The notes under the pieces are model-generated. The model did no database searches, had not been told where the DNA came from, and was given only the letters and a program-made list of their open reading frames with translations. A stretch of 64,000 bases of DNA from Acidobacteriota bacterium (GTDB lineage: Bacteria > Acidobacteriota > Terriglobia > Terriglobales > Acidobacteriaceae). Within the stretch, counting starts at the first letter, position 1. Every line of letters begins with the position of its first letter. Below, piece after piece: positions 28,241-39,418 of the stretch. A program made the translations under genes and the position numbers. The stretch lies in the NCBI GenBank assembly GCA_013289795.1, contig JABCZH010000007.1:62001-126000 (forward strand), written 5' to 3'.

Positions 28241-28631
28241 GATCGTGTTGGATGCGTCGGCGGTGATGGCCATTCTTAGTGGCGAGGCCGGCGCGGACAC
28301 GTTGACTCCTCGACTTTTGAGCGATGCGACTGTCAGCACGGTGAATCTGGCCGAGGTACAGACCAAACTTGTCAGCCGAGGACTGGACCCCGATGATGCC
28401 TGGGATGCCGCTCTCGGGCCGGTTCGTGAATCCCAGCCGTTTACTGCCGAGCATGCGAGAATCGCGGGAAGCCTGGTTTCCGAAACCCGTCCGCTTGGGC
28501 TGTCGCTGGGGGACCGGGCTTGTTTGGCGCTAGGAATTGCGCTTGGGGCGGCGGTTTACACCGCTGATCAATCGTGGAAAGGCCTCCGCCTCGGCATTCG
28601 CATACATTTGATTCGCCAGCCTCTTCACTAA
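28233..28631 (+). CDS. vapC: PIN-domain ribonuclease toxin (VapC)
   Basis: 132 residues, GTG start. The acidic residues of the PIN active site are all present: D7 in IVLDASA, E41, D94 in LSLGDRACLA and D112 in TADQSW. VapC toxins cleave specific tRNA or rRNA sites when the antitoxin is lost. It overlaps vapB and is intact, in contrast to the nearby hicA. Confidence 0.9.
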   Translation: MSRIVLDASAVMAILSGEAGADTLTPRLLSDATVSTVNLAEVQTKLVSRGLDPDDAWDAALGPVRESQPFTAEHARIAGSLVSETRPLGLSLGDRACLALGIALGAAVYTADQSWKGLRLGIRIHLIRQPLH

Positions 28632-28663
28632 CGTCACCCACTCGCATCATAATAGTGCAGGTC

Positions 28664-29662
28664 ATGAAAGCAGGCACCAGAACTCGCGTGGCGCTCTTGC
28701 TGGCAGCGACTGCCTTGATCCTGGCCACAGCCCCAGTCTCCGCTCAGCAACTCGCCAAGCGCCTCATCCTCAAAGACGGCACCTACCAGCTGGCCACCAG
28801 ATGGGAGATTAAAGGCGATCGCGTCCGCTACCTGAGCGCGGAACGCAATGATTGGGAGGAAGTGCCAGAGGAGCTGGTGGATTGGAAGGCTACCTCGAAG
28901 TTCGAGCAGGATCGTGCCGCCGGCGTTCCCAGTCCCGAGGCGGTCGAGGTGGACAAAGAGCTGGCTGCGGAACGCGCGCAGGAAGAGGCCAAGACCCCCC
29001 TGGTCGCTCCGGATTTGCGCCTTCCGGAAAATGCATTGTTCCTGTTGCTGGATACTTTTCAGAATCAGCCGCAGCTGGTGGAACTGCAACAGAACGACGG
29101 AGAGGTGAACCGCAACCGGGGACAAAACATGGTTCGCGCCATGATCATCCCTATTCCGATTACCAGTAGCAAGCAGACGATTGAAATCCAGGGCCTGCAC
29201 GCCACCGTGCAGGCGCACACGACTCTGCCTTCGATCTATATAAATCTTGCATTCGAACAAGCACCCGCGGATTCCAACGCGGCATCGCAAGCGCAGCGGC
29301 CGCAGCAACCCCAACAGCCTGAGCAACCCTGGGATCGCTTCCACATCGTGCATGCACAGGTGAAGAACGGGAAACGCATTGTCGGAGTGATCAAGGTAAA
29401 CCCGCTGGGCAAGGCGACCCAAACCCAAAACCTGGTGACGACGACCTGTCAGCAGGTGAGCGGCGGCTGGGTCAAAGTCACTCCGACCATACCGCTTGAG
29501 CCGGGAGAGTATGCCGTGGTGGAGTTGCTCGGCCGCGATGGTATGAACACCTACGTGTGGGACTTCGGAGTGAACCCCGCGGCTCCCGCAAACGCGGCGG
29601 CGGTGAAGCCCGCCATACCAGTAGCGACTCCGGCGCCACGCGAAAAGGCGCAACCTCACTAG
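28664..29662 (+). CDS. Secreted protein of unknown function
   Basis: 332 residues from ATG 28664; the frame is open from 28574 but a signal peptide begins at this ATG. The signal peptide (1-27, ending PVSAQ) leads to a short domain with LILKDGTYQLATRWEIKGD, which resembles the start of many acidobacterial secreted proteins. A mixed central region follows, then a Pro/Gln-rich linker (about 205-220) and a beta-rich domain. The C-terminal tail is Ala/Pro-rich. I do not recognise a catalytic motif. The opposite strand carries an equally long frame, but the signal peptide and codon pattern favour the + strand. Confidence 0.65.
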   Translation: MKAGTRTRVALLLAATALILATAPVSAQQLAKRLILKDGTYQLATRWEIKGDRVRYLSAERNDWEEVPEELVDWKATSKFEQDRAAGVPSPEAVEVDKELAAERAQEEAKTPLVAPDLRLPENALFLLLDTFQNQPQLVELQQNDGEVNRNRGQNMVRAMIIPIPITSSKQTIEIQGLHATVQAHTTLPSIYINLAFEQAPADSNAASQAQRPQQPQQPEQPWDRFHIVHAQVKNGKRIVGVIKVNPLGKATQTQNLVTTTCQQVSGGWVKVTPTIPLEPGEYAVVELLGRDGMNTYVWDFGVNPAAPANAAAVKPAIPVATPAPREKAQPH

Positions 29663-29724
29663 TGGCACGGATCGTGAGTGCCTAGAGCAAGAGTCGGAGG
29701 GGCGGGCCTAGCGAAGCTGGGCAG

Positions 29725-31161
29725 TCACGCGACACGTGTCGCCTCTTCCTGAATTCTCTTCCATGCCCGCTCCACATGACGCGCTTCGGTATTCGTCTGG
29801 CCGACGCACAGTCGCAAAGTCGTGCGATTCGCCAGTTTGGTGTGAGTCAGGTAGAGATCCCCGCTGCGGTTCAATCGGTCCATGAGTCCTTGATTCACTT
29901 CGTCCCCACCTTTGTGGCGAAAGCAGACTAGGTTCAGTGGTACTGGCGCAGCCAATTCAAAGCGGTTGTCGGCCTTCACCCAGTCCGCGAACTGCTGAGC
30001 CAGTTCGACATGGCGGCGAATATGGTGCTGCAAGCCTTCGACCCCGTAGTGGCGGATTACAAACCATAATTTCAAAGCGCGAAAGCGCCGTCCCAGCGGA
30101 ACCTGCCAATCGCGATAATCAATGACCGCGCCCGACTCCGTGGCCTGGTTCCGCAAATACTCCGGCAGAACGCTCAATGTCTGGATGAGAGCCTTACGGT
30201 CGGCCACGAAGAAGCAGCTGCAGTCGACATTGGTGAACATCCATTTATGTGGATTGAAGACGTAGCTGTCGGCAAACTCGACGCCGGCGTGTGTGTGGCG
30301 GAACTCGGGACAAAGCGCCGCCGTGCCGGACATGGCGGCATCCACATGAAACCAGATGTTGTTCTCGCGGCAGATGCGGCCGATCTCCGACAACGGGTCG
30401 ATTGCGTTAGAGGAGGTTGTGCCAATGGTGGCGCACACAAAGCAAGGGGTCAGGCCCGCTCTGCGGTCGGCGGCAATTTGCTGCGCCAGGGCACCGGGGC
30501 GCATGGCGAAGTTTTCGTCCACCTCGATCAATCGCAGGTTGTCGAGCCCCACGCCGGCTATTCGAATATCTTTCTCGATGGAAGAATGGGTCTGGGTCGA
30601 GGTGTAAGCCACCAGTTTCCCATCACAGCCCCGGCGATTGCTTGCGTAGTTAGTGGCACGCTCACGAGCGGCCAACAGTGCGCAAAGTGACGCGCTCGAA
30701 GCCGTATCCTGGATCACGCCGCCGCCAGTACTTGTCGAGAGAAACTTTTCCGGCAGGGCGAGCATGCCCACCAGCCAGTCGAGAACATGCGTCTCCAGTT
30801 CCGTGCAGGCGGGACTCGTGGCCCAGAGCATGCCTTGCACGCCCAGTCCAGAAGAAAGCAAATCTCCGAGGATCGCCGGGCCAGACGCATTGGCACAAAA
30901 GAAGGCAAAGAAACTCGGTGACTGCCAGTGGGTGATTCCGGGAACGATGAGTTTCTCGATATCGCCGAGAATGGCGTCGAACGTCTCGCCCCGCGCCGGC
31001 GGATTCGCGGGCAGGGAAGCGCGAATCTGTCCGGGTTTGGCCCGCGACAACACGGGATACGATTCAATGCGCGCGTAGTAATCGGCAATCCAGTCCACGA
31101 CCGCGTGGCCGTGGCGGCGGAATTCGTCGGGAGTCATATGGAAAGTTTTGTCTTGTGGCAT
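29725..31161 (-). CDS. Group II pyridoxal-phosphate amino-acid decarboxylase
   Basis: 478 residues. The cofactor lysine is K306 in FNPHKWM, with the conserved HVDAAMSG loop before it. The N-terminal MTPDEFRRHGHAVVDWIADYY and the length match aromatic-L-amino-acid decarboxylases (tryptophan, tyrosine or DOPA). The protein releases CO2 and an amine in the cytoplasm. Substrate cannot be told from sequence by eye. It stands alone, with a dispersed repeat upstream. Confidence 0.9.
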   Translation of the reverse strand: MPQDKTFHMTPDEFRRHGHAVVDWIADYYARIESYPVLSRAKPGQIRASLPANPPARGETFDAILGDIEKLIVPGITHWQSPSFFAFFCANASGPAILGDLLSSGLGVQGMLWATSPACTELETHVLDWLVGMLALPEKFLSTSTGGGVIQDTASSASLCALLAARERATNYASNRRGCDGKLVAYTSTQTHSSIEKDIRIAGVGLDNLRLIEVDENFAMRPGALAQQIAADRRAGLTPCFVCATIGTTSSNAIDPLSEIGRICRENNIWFHVDAAMSGTAALCPEFRHTHAGVEFADSYVFNPHKWMFTNVDCSCFFVADRKALIQTLSVLPEYLRNQATESGAVIDYRDWQVPLGRRFRALKLWFVIRHYGVEGLQHHIRRHVELAQQFADWVKADNRFELAAPVPLNLVCFRHKGGDEVNQGLMDRLNRSGDLYLTHTKLANRTTLRLCVGQTNTEARHVERAWKRIQEEATRVA

Positions 31162-31181
31162 ATGGGTTCTTGATTCAGGTT

Positions 31182-31282
31182 TTCTCTGTGTTCCTCTGTG
31201 CCCGCTGTGGTGAAGGTTTTTTCCAATCGCGACCCTTCAAGAGCAACAACCACAGAGGTCACAGGGGAACACAGAGGTCTTC
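31182..31282. repeat. CCACAGAG-type palindromic repeat, second copy
   Basis: The left arm 31182-31215 (ending GCTGTGGTGAAG) and right arm 31249-31282 (starting ACCACAGAGGTCACAG) are reverse complements with a few mismatches, with a 33-base loop. The unit is the same type as at 26037-26101. It fills the gap between the decarboxylase and the methyltransferase, and it overlaps the latter's stop codon. Confidence 0.75.
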
Positions 31283-32045
31283 ACGTGATCTGTCCGTAAT
31301 ACACGCGAGTCGCATACGTCAGCACGACCTGTCCATTATTCTGGTGCGCGTCAAATATCTCACGCAACTCCCGCAGCATAGCTTCGTAGCTTGGATGACC
31401 GAAAGCCGGTATGTAAGACGACGACAGTAACCGGCCTTCGAGTGCGGCATAGTCACAATCCTGACGCATCTCCAGCACAGCTGACTGGAACGGCAACGGT
31501 GCGAAGAAGCCGGCAATCTCGTCGGTAGTGCGCTCGTGCCGAACTTCCTTATAGTCGGTACCGTAGGTCAGCAGCAACTTTTCGTAGTCGCGAAGGAATG
31601 GAGTCGAATCGGTCTCGCGTTCATTCCAGATCAGCACCATCCAGCCGCCTGGCTTCAGAACGCGGACGAATTCGCGGCGGGCCTGGGCACGATCAAACCA
31701 GTGCGCCGCCTGTGCAGCTGAAACGAGGTCCACACTGAGATCGGGCAGCGTAGTCGCCTCCGCGGATCCCGCCACGCTGGTGAAGCGCGCATAGGACGCC
31801 AGATATTTTTCACCCGCGCGGCGCATCTCCGGGTTCGGCTCCACGCCGAAAACACAGTTGCCATTCTCCAGAAGCAATCGCGTGAAGATGCCCGTACCCG
31901 ACGCGACGTCTGCGATGACCGAGTCCGAAGTAAGGCCACACTTGTTCTGGAGCAGTCCCAGGACTTGCCTCGGATAGCTGGGGCGATAGCGTACGTACTC
32001 TTCGACGCGGGACGAGAAACGAGCGGTAGCATCTTGCGCAGGCAT
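31281..32045 (-). CDS. Class I SAM-dependent methyltransferase
   Basis: 254 residues. The SAM-binding motif IADVASGTGIFTRLLLENG is followed by the acidic end of strand beta-2 in VFGVEPN and the KPGGWMVLIWNERETD motif. It resembles small-molecule methyltransferases of the Methyltransf_11/UbiE type. Substrate is unknown. Neighbours give no clue, because it is the last gene of a leftward set and the repeat at 31182 follows it. Confidence 0.85.
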   Translation of the reverse strand: MPAQDATARFSSRVEEYVRYRPSYPRQVLGLLQNKCGLTSDSVIADVASGTGIFTRLLLENGNCVFGVEPNPEMRRAGEKYLASYARFTSVAGSAEATTLPDLSVDLVSAAQAAHWFDRAQARREFVRVLKPGGWMVLIWNERETDSTPFLRDYEKLLLTYGTDYKEVRHERTTDEIAGFFAPLPFQSAVLEMRQDCDYAALEGRLLSSSYIPAFGHPSYEAMLRELREIFDAHQNNGQVVLTYATRVYYGQIT

Positions 32046-32159
32046 GCGTCTATTTTAAAAGGTTTTGATGACTCGGGTTGCCTTGCGGGTTTGCTACTAT
32101 GAATTCCAATCTAGCGGCGGTGTCTGGATGGCGCCTCAACCCGGAACCGCGGGAGCCTG

Positions 32160-34340
32160 ATGAAAGTTTCGACCGAAGTCGTTCTTTTTCTCTTTGTTCT
32201 GGTTACGGTCTCATTTGAATTCGGCGCCGCCAAGGGCCCGAAACCGTCTTCATCCTCTGCGATCTTTGGATTCCAGGATGCCTCCGTTGAAGCGGGCATC
32301 GAGAGCCGCTTTCTGGCAGTTCCCGACCCCAAACTCGCCGAGCAACATTTGCGCACGCTGACCGAAGCTCCGCACATGGCCGGGACTCCGGAGGACAAAG
32401 CCACTGCGGACTACGTCGCACAAAAATTCCGCGAGGCCGGCCTCGAAACTGAGACTGTCGAATACCGCGTCTGGATCAACTATCCCTCCGAAATCAGTGT
32501 GGACGTGACCGCGCCCGCCGGTGTTCTGATGCACGGGCCGACCCGCGAGCATGTGGATGGCGACCCTCTACCCGACGATGCTCGTGTGGTGATGCCGTTT
32601 AATGGGATGTCGCCTTCCGGCGATGTTGAGGCCGACGTGGTCTACGCCAACTATGGCTCGCCCGAAGACTTCAAGAGACTGGAGCAACTGAGGGTCGATG
32701 TGCGCGGCAAGATCGTGTTGGCGCGATACGGACAGAATTTCCGTGGCGTCAAGGCGTTGGTGGCGCAGGAGCACGGTGCGGCTGGACTGATCATCTATTC
32801 CGACCCTGCCGACGACGGCTGGCGCCGAGGTGACAAGTATCCCGACGGGCCCTGGCGTCCGACTACCGGCGTGCAGCGCGGGTCGATCGGCTTCATGTTC
32901 GAGTTCCCCGGTGATCCCACGACCCCGGGAATTGCTTCGGTGCCTTCGCTGCCCGACTCCAAACGCACTTGCCCGCAGCAATCTGCTCAGTTGCCGAAGA
33001 TTCCAACCACGCCGCTTTCGTACGGAGATGCCTGGCCGATTCTCGAGCACCTCGCCGGTCCGGATTCGCCTCGCGAATGGCAAGGCGCTTTGCCTTTCAC
33101 CTATCACGTTGGCCCAGGCCCGGTGAAGGTGAAGATGCACCTCAAGCAGGATTACCAATTCCGCACCATCTGGGACGTGATCGGCCGAGTGCGGGGTAAA
33201 GACTCGCCCGATGAATTGGTGGTCGCGGGAAATCATCGCGATGCCTGGGTCTATGGCGCGGTCGATCCCAACAGCGGTACCGCGGCCATGTTGGAGACGG
33301 TTCACGGATTGGGTGAACTGCTGAAGTCAGGATGGAAACCCAAGCGCACAGTCGTTTTCGGAAGCTGGGACGGAGAAGAAGAAGGGCTGGTGGGCTCGAC
33401 GGAATGGGGCGAACAACACGAAACCGACCTGGCCAACGCAGTCGCGTATTTCAATATGGACGTAGCAGTGTCGGGCGCGGCGTTCGGCGCTTCGTCGGTC
33501 CCCAGTCTTAAGCGCTTTCTCTCTGATGTCACCAAAGCTGTGCCCAGCCCGAAGGGCGGCACGGTGTATGACGTTTGGAAAAAAGCCACCCAGCCGGGAT
33601 CGCAATCCGCGCAGGCGCCCACCGATGCCATCGGAGACAGCAGGCGAACGCCCGCGGCGCAGGGGAACCTGGATGTCCCGGTTGGCGACCTGGGCAGCGG
33701 CTCCGACTACACCGTCTTTCTGCAACATCTGGGCGTGCCTTCGACCGATATCACCTCGAACGGTCCCTACGGCGTGTATCACTCCGCTTTCGACAATTTC
33801 AACTGGTTCAAGCGTTTCGCCGATCCCGATTTCCTGTACGAACAGGAAATGGCGCGTGTGTTCGGGATTGAGGTCCTGCGCATGGCCGATGCCGACGTTT
33901 TGCCCTACGATTACGAGGAATATGGCAAGGAAGTGACGGTCTACATCGAGGCGGCCAGAAAAAAAGCCTCCGCCGAGTTCGGCGTCGAGCAGGTGATTTT
34001 CCTCGATGCGGTACGAGCGGCACGGCGCTTCGAGCAGGCAGGGGCGAAGATTCTCGGGAAGCAAGCGAAGCCGAACGGAGACTCCGCCAAACTTAATCAG
34101 GGGTTGCGTGCCACCGAACGCGGCCTGTTGATTCCTGAGGGCCTGCCCACCCGTCCGTGGTTTCACCATGCCATTTACGCTCCCGGACGTTACACGGGGT
34201 ATGCGGCGGTGGTGATTCCCGGAATCAATGAAGCCATTGACCGGCACGATTCTGATCACGTGCGCCAGCAGATTGCGGCTTTGGCGGCGGCGCTGGATCG
34301 CGCGGCCGGCGTGCTGGAAGCTCTGCCGGACGGGCGATGA
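32160..34340 (+). CDS. Secreted M28 peptidase, glutamate-carboxypeptidase II type
   Basis: 726 residues. A signal peptide (1-23) is followed by a PA domain (about 130-320), an M28 zinc domain and a transferrin-receptor-like dimerisation domain. Zinc ligands by pattern are H359, D369, E407, D434 and H541, with E406 as the catalytic base in WDGEEEG. This matches bacterial members of the GCPII/PSMA family. It should trim C-terminal acidic residues from peptides outside the cytoplasm. The stop lies 21 bp from the stop of the convergent CheB-CheR gene. Confidence 0.9.
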   Translation: MKVSTEVVLFLFVLVTVSFEFGAAKGPKPSSSSAIFGFQDASVEAGIESRFLAVPDPKLAEQHLRTLTEAPHMAGTPEDKATADYVAQKFREAGLETETVEYRVWINYPSEISVDVTAPAGVLMHGPTREHVDGDPLPDDARVVMPFNGMSPSGDVEADVVYANYGSPEDFKRLEQLRVDVRGKIVLARYGQNFRGVKALVAQEHGAAGLIIYSDPADDGWRRGDKYPDGPWRPTTGVQRGSIGFMFEFPGDPTTPGIASVPSLPDSKRTCPQQSAQLPKIPTTPLSYGDAWPILEHLAGPDSPREWQGALPFTYHVGPGPVKVKMHLKQDYQFRTIWDVIGRVRGKDSPDELVVAGNHRDAWVYGAVDPNSGTAAMLETVHGLGELLKSGWKPKRTVVFGSWDGEEEGLVGSTEWGEQHETDLANAVAYFNMDVAVSGAAFGASSVPSLKRFLSDVTKAVPSPKGGTVYDVWKKATQPGSQSAQAPTDAIGDSRRTPAAQGNLDVPVGDLGSGSDYTVFLQHLGVPSTDITSNGPYGVYHSAFDNFNWFKRFADPDFLYEQEMARVFGIEVLRMADADVLPYDYEEYGKEVTVYIEAARKKASAEFGVEQVIFLDAVRAARRFEQAGAKILGKQAKPNGDSAKLNQGLRATERGLLIPEGLPTRPWFHHAIYAPGRYTGYAAVVIPGINEAIDRHDSDHVRQQIAALAAALDRAAGVLEALPDGR

Positions 34341-34360
34341 CGTCCGCGCCCTGGTGGCCC

Positions 34361-37315
34361 CTACTTGATCGTCACATCTTCGATATACAAGAGAATCAAC
34401 TTCTGCCCGGGTTGCGGCTCGATGCGCCGGGCATTGAGCATCATCCTGCGCGATCCGAGGTGCGGGAAATCGTGGGTGACTTCGAAGTCCTGCACCTGGC
34501 CGTTATTGGGAAGAATGTTTTCCAGTAACTCGCGCAGTCTGGGAATGTTCCATTGCCCATTTCCCAGGTCATAGATTGGCCGGTTCTGTGTTTCTTCGCG
34601 AGCGACTTCGAAATTCCGGTAGAAGGTAAGGTTGGCGCTGATTACTTGCAGTTTGTGGTCAAGGATCAGAATCGCTTCACGGGCAGTCTCAATGAGGGCG
34701 TCCGCGTGGTCGTGCATCTGGTCGAGACTGCGCTTCATGATGTCAATGTCCTGGAAACTGATCACAGCGCCGTCAATTTTGCTATCCCAGGTCTTGTAGG
34801 GACGTACGCGCAGGAGGTGCCATGCCCCGGTTCCCGTTTCTCGTACTTCGCGTTCCAGGGTGGTCACATTCTCAATGCTTTCGCCTGCGATCTGCCCCAG
34901 ATCCTCGACGTCTAGATTAGGGCGGATATCGCTCAACCGGCGCCCCACGTCACTGGGCAGCAGGTTCAGCAGCTTTTGCGCCGGGGTAGTAAAGCGGCGA
35001 ATGTGGAGGTCTTGCCCCACAATCACCACCGGGATGGTTACGTTGCCCAGCACGTTGAGCAGGTCGTTGTTGACCGCGGTCAGTTCCGAGTTCCGGCTTT
35101 GCAATTCCTCGTTAAGAGTAGTGAGTTCTTCGTTGCTCGACTGTAGTTCTTCTTTGGCCGTCTCCAGCTCTTCGTTGGTGCTTTGCAGTTCTTCGTTGGC
35201 GGAGAGCACTTCTTCGTTGGCCGACTTGAATTCCTCGCTCACCGTCTCATGCTCTTCGATCAGCGTCTGGAACTGTTCCCGGGTCTCGGCCAGTTCGCGT
35301 TTCAGGTGGGTGCTATCTCGGGAGCCGCGGGTCCTTGCTTTGGAAGCTTTGTTTTTCCCCTGACCGCCTTTGGTGGGAGCGGGCGTCTCCTGAAAGACAA
35401 TCACGTAGCAACGTTCTCCCGTGCTCTGTCGGCGCAACGGACTGACTTCCAGAGTTACCTCACGGGTGTGCCCGTTGGAGCGCACTCGGACTCCGGCCTT
35501 GCGCACTGCGACATTTCTCTTCTTGGCTTTCGTCAGGGCCGCGCGGAGATCCACCAGCAGACCCTCTCGCGCCATTTTGGAGAGGCTGAAGGTGGGCTGG
35601 CCGGTGGCCGGTTCCAGGTAATGGCCGGTCTTCCCCCGAAAATGCACAATCTCCATCTGCTCGTTGACGACGATGCTGGCGGGCACGAAGCGGTTGAGCA
35701 GCAGTCGATCTACTTCTTTCTCGACCGTGGAAACGGGCTGCGCCTGGTGTATGGCTTTGGCGCCGGCCCGGCGGCGAATGGCGGAATCAGGGGAGCCGAA
35801 GTGAGCCGGCAGACGAGTGGACGAATTCGTCTTCTGGTAGATCCGGTTTTTCTTGTCCAGCGGCGCGAAGTACTCCGAAAATGTTCCCAAGCTTTCGGCC
35901 CCGCCGAGCAACAGAAAACCGCCGGGTTTGAGCGCATAGTGCAAAGTCGGGACCACGCGCTTCTGTAGCAACGGACCCAGGTAGATCAGTAGATTGCGGC
36001 AACTGATCAGGTCCAGGTTGGAGAAAGGCGGATCTTTGGCCACATTCTGCTTGGCAAAAATGCACATTTCCCGTACCGGTTTAACAATCTGATATCCGCC
36101 GTCAATTCTCATGAAGAACCGCCGCAGGCGCTCCGGGGAGACGCCGGCGACCGAGGCCTCGGAATAGAGGCCGGCGCGGGCGCGGTCAAGGGAACCGTCG
36201 CTGATGTCGGTAGCGAAAATCTGAAATGGAGTGGTACCCAGACCGGGCTTCGCAGTCTTCGTCGTCTCCAGCCACAGGTACTCCAACATGGCCATGGCCA
36301 GCGAGTAAGCCTCTTCGCCCGTAGAGCATCCGGGGACCCAAATTCGCGCCGTGCCCTTTGTGTTGTCCCGGAACAAAGTGGGCAAGACGTGCTTACGCAG
36401 CGCCTCGAAGGCCTCAGGGTCACGAAAAAAGCCGGTCACGTGGATGAGAATGTCCTGGTATAACTCCTCGATTTCCCCGGTAGTGTTGCGGACATAGCGC
36501 ACGTAATCCTTCAGCTTCTCCAGTTTGTGCAGGACCATGCGGCGCTCGATGCGGCGTCGCAGCGTGGTCTGCTTGTAGTGGGTGAAGTCCACACCGATAG
36601 CTTCGCGTAGCAGCGACAGCAGAGCTTCCATGTGGCCGCTAGTGACGATGGCCAGGTCTGATTTCTCCAACGCAGTCGGCGCGAGATAAGGATGCTGCGC
36701 CACTCGGGCGAGTTCTCTTGAGATTCCAGGGGGCGGAAGAATGAAGTCCACGCAACCGGCGGTGACCGCGCTGTGCGGCATGCTCGAATATTTGGCAGAC
36801 TTTTCATCTTGGGCAAAAGTGATTCCGCCGGCCGCCTTAATGGCGCGCGAGCCCTCGGTTCCGTCAGAGGCCGTACCCGAGAGGATCACGCTGATGGCTC
36901 GGTTGCCGCGATCTTCCGCTAGGGAACGAAGAAAATGGTCAATGGGCATGTGCTGCCCGCGGGTGAGCACACGCGCTGCCAGCCGCAAAACACCATTTTC
37001 TAGCGCCATGCTGGTGTTAGGCGGGATCACATAAATGTTGTCCGGCCGGACGGCTACGCCGTCGGTCACTTGCTGCACCGGAATCTTTGTGATCCGTGCG
37101 AGGATTTCTCGCAGGTCGCTGGAATGGCTGGGATCGAGGTGCTGCACCAGCACAAACGCCATGCCGGTCTTCTCCGGCAATCCACGCAGCAAGTCGGTGA
37201 ACGCTTCCAGGCCTCCCGCCGAGGCCCCGATGCCCACAATAGGAAATAACTCAGCTTGGCGCACCGGGGACGGTGCGCGGCTGGCTGAGTTTATTCTTGC
37301 GACAGGACCCTTCAT
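34361..37315 (-). CDS. CheB-CheR fusion with two PAS domains
   Basis: 984 residues from the ATG at 37315; upstream in-frame codons to 37384 are less likely. Domains in order: CheB methylesterase (S32 in GASAGG, HLDPSHSS, GTASDGTEG), CheR methyltransferase with its N-terminal helical domain (SAM motif PGCSTGEEAYS), a Glu-rich coiled coil of NEELQSSNEE-type repeats, then PAS domains that end the protein. CheR adds and CheB removes methyl groups on receptor glutamates. Many homologues continue into a histidine kinase, but this one stops after the second PAS (DVTIK). The CheB receiver domain is absent, so phosphorylation control must differ. No chemoreceptor is nearby. Confidence 0.9.
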   Translation of the reverse strand: MKGPVARINSASRAPSPVRQAELFPIVGIGASAGGLEAFTDLLRGLPEKTGMAFVLVQHLDPSHSSDLREILARITKIPVQQVTDGVAVRPDNIYVIPPNTSMALENGVLRLAARVLTRGQHMPIDHFLRSLAEDRGNRAISVILSGTASDGTEGSRAIKAAGGITFAQDEKSAKYSSMPHSAVTAGCVDFILPPPGISRELARVAQHPYLAPTALEKSDLAIVTSGHMEALLSLLREAIGVDFTHYKQTTLRRRIERRMVLHKLEKLKDYVRYVRNTTGEIEELYQDILIHVTGFFRDPEAFEALRKHVLPTLFRDNTKGTARIWVPGCSTGEEAYSLAMAMLEYLWLETTKTAKPGLGTTPFQIFATDISDGSLDRARAGLYSEASVAGVSPERLRRFFMRIDGGYQIVKPVREMCIFAKQNVAKDPPFSNLDLISCRNLLIYLGPLLQKRVVPTLHYALKPGGFLLLGGAESLGTFSEYFAPLDKKNRIYQKTNSSTRLPAHFGSPDSAIRRRAGAKAIHQAQPVSTVEKEVDRLLLNRFVPASIVVNEQMEIVHFRGKTGHYLEPATGQPTFSLSKMAREGLLVDLRAALTKAKKRNVAVRKAGVRVRSNGHTREVTLEVSPLRRQSTGERCYVIVFQETPAPTKGGQGKNKASKARTRGSRDSTHLKRELAETREQFQTLIEEHETVSEEFKSANEEVLSANEELQSTNEELETAKEELQSSNEELTTLNEELQSRNSELTAVNNDLLNVLGNVTIPVVIVGQDLHIRRFTTPAQKLLNLLPSDVGRRLSDIRPNLDVEDLGQIAGESIENVTTLEREVRETGTGAWHLLRVRPYKTWDSKIDGAVISFQDIDIMKRSLDQMHDHADALIETAREAILILDHKLQVISANLTFYRNFEVAREETQNRPIYDLGNGQWNIPRLRELLENILPNNGQVQDFEVTHDFPHLGSRRMMLNARRIEPQPGQKLILLYIEDVTIK

Positions 37316-37431
37316 GGGAACCGCCTGCGAATGTAAAGTTCTGGAGCCCCGGGGCACGATTCGTCTGCAGGAGAGAAACTGCAAGCGGACAGGTTCTGAA
37401 CAAGTTCAGCACTAAATCGTCCGCGGGACGG

Positions 37432-37460
37432 ATTATATTCCGCTGGTATGGTAGGGTCAA
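37432..37460 (-). promoter_or_regulatory. Sigma-70-type promoter of the CheB-CheR gene
   Basis: Read leftward: TTGACC (37460-37455), a 17-base spacer, TATAAT (37437-37432). The expected transcript start near 37425 gives a leader of about 110 bases before the 37315 ATG. A short palindrome around GCTGAACTTGTTCAG lies within the leader. Confidence 0.7.
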
Positions 37461-37836
37461 CGAAAAATCTGCTTTCGGACTGAGCGGATGTTCTGTCCTG
37501 GGAAGGCCCGCAGGGTCCACAGCTTCGGAACTAAGTTGATGTGACGAGCGTCACAGCAAGACCGCCAGGGAAGGAATTAATCTACGCAAATGCTCGAAGA
37601 AATTCAAAGACTTACTGGAATCACCGCCCTGATTCGATTGTTGCATTTACCTCCTGTAGCTAGACCTAAAGACGTACAAGTCTCTGTGCTGGAGAAGGCT
37701 TACTTGATGCAGGTCCGTCTTGACCTGGAATCGAAGGTGGAATCGGCGATTTGGGGGAGTTAGTTTTATCGCGTCTGAGGTCCGTCGCGTGACCCAGCGG
37801 GCGTACGCATCAGTGCGCCGGTGTTTGGGCAAAGGT
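37461..37836. other. Non-coding gap between the CheB-CheR promoter and thiC
   Basis: About 376 bp with no open frame that I believe. The few frames over 60 codons have no conserved content. No terminator with a T-run is visible after thiC. Confidence 0.5.
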
Positions 37837-39312
<1,476 letters not shown>

Positions 39313-39354
39313 TTAACTAACCTGGATTATACGCCGCTGATCGCTGGAGAGGCC

Positions 39355-39398
39355 GGTGGAGGCAGAGTCGTCCGAGCGAAGTCAAAGGATCCTCCACC
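39355..39398. repeat. GTCGTCCGAGCGAAGTC-type dispersed repeat in a hairpin
   Basis: GGTGGAGG (39355-39362) pairs with CCTCCACC (39391-39398). The 28-base loop holds GTCGTCCGAGCGAAGTCAAA, which resembles a very common short repeat of acidobacterial intergenic regions. It lies upstream of thiC. Confidence 0.5.
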
Positions 39399-39418
39399 CG
39401 GAAAGGTTGGGTTCAGAA

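Noticed and set aside
28634-29668. A 344-codon - strand frame opposite the secreted protein
   Set aside because: The + strand has a signal peptide and plausible composition, and the - strand product has none.
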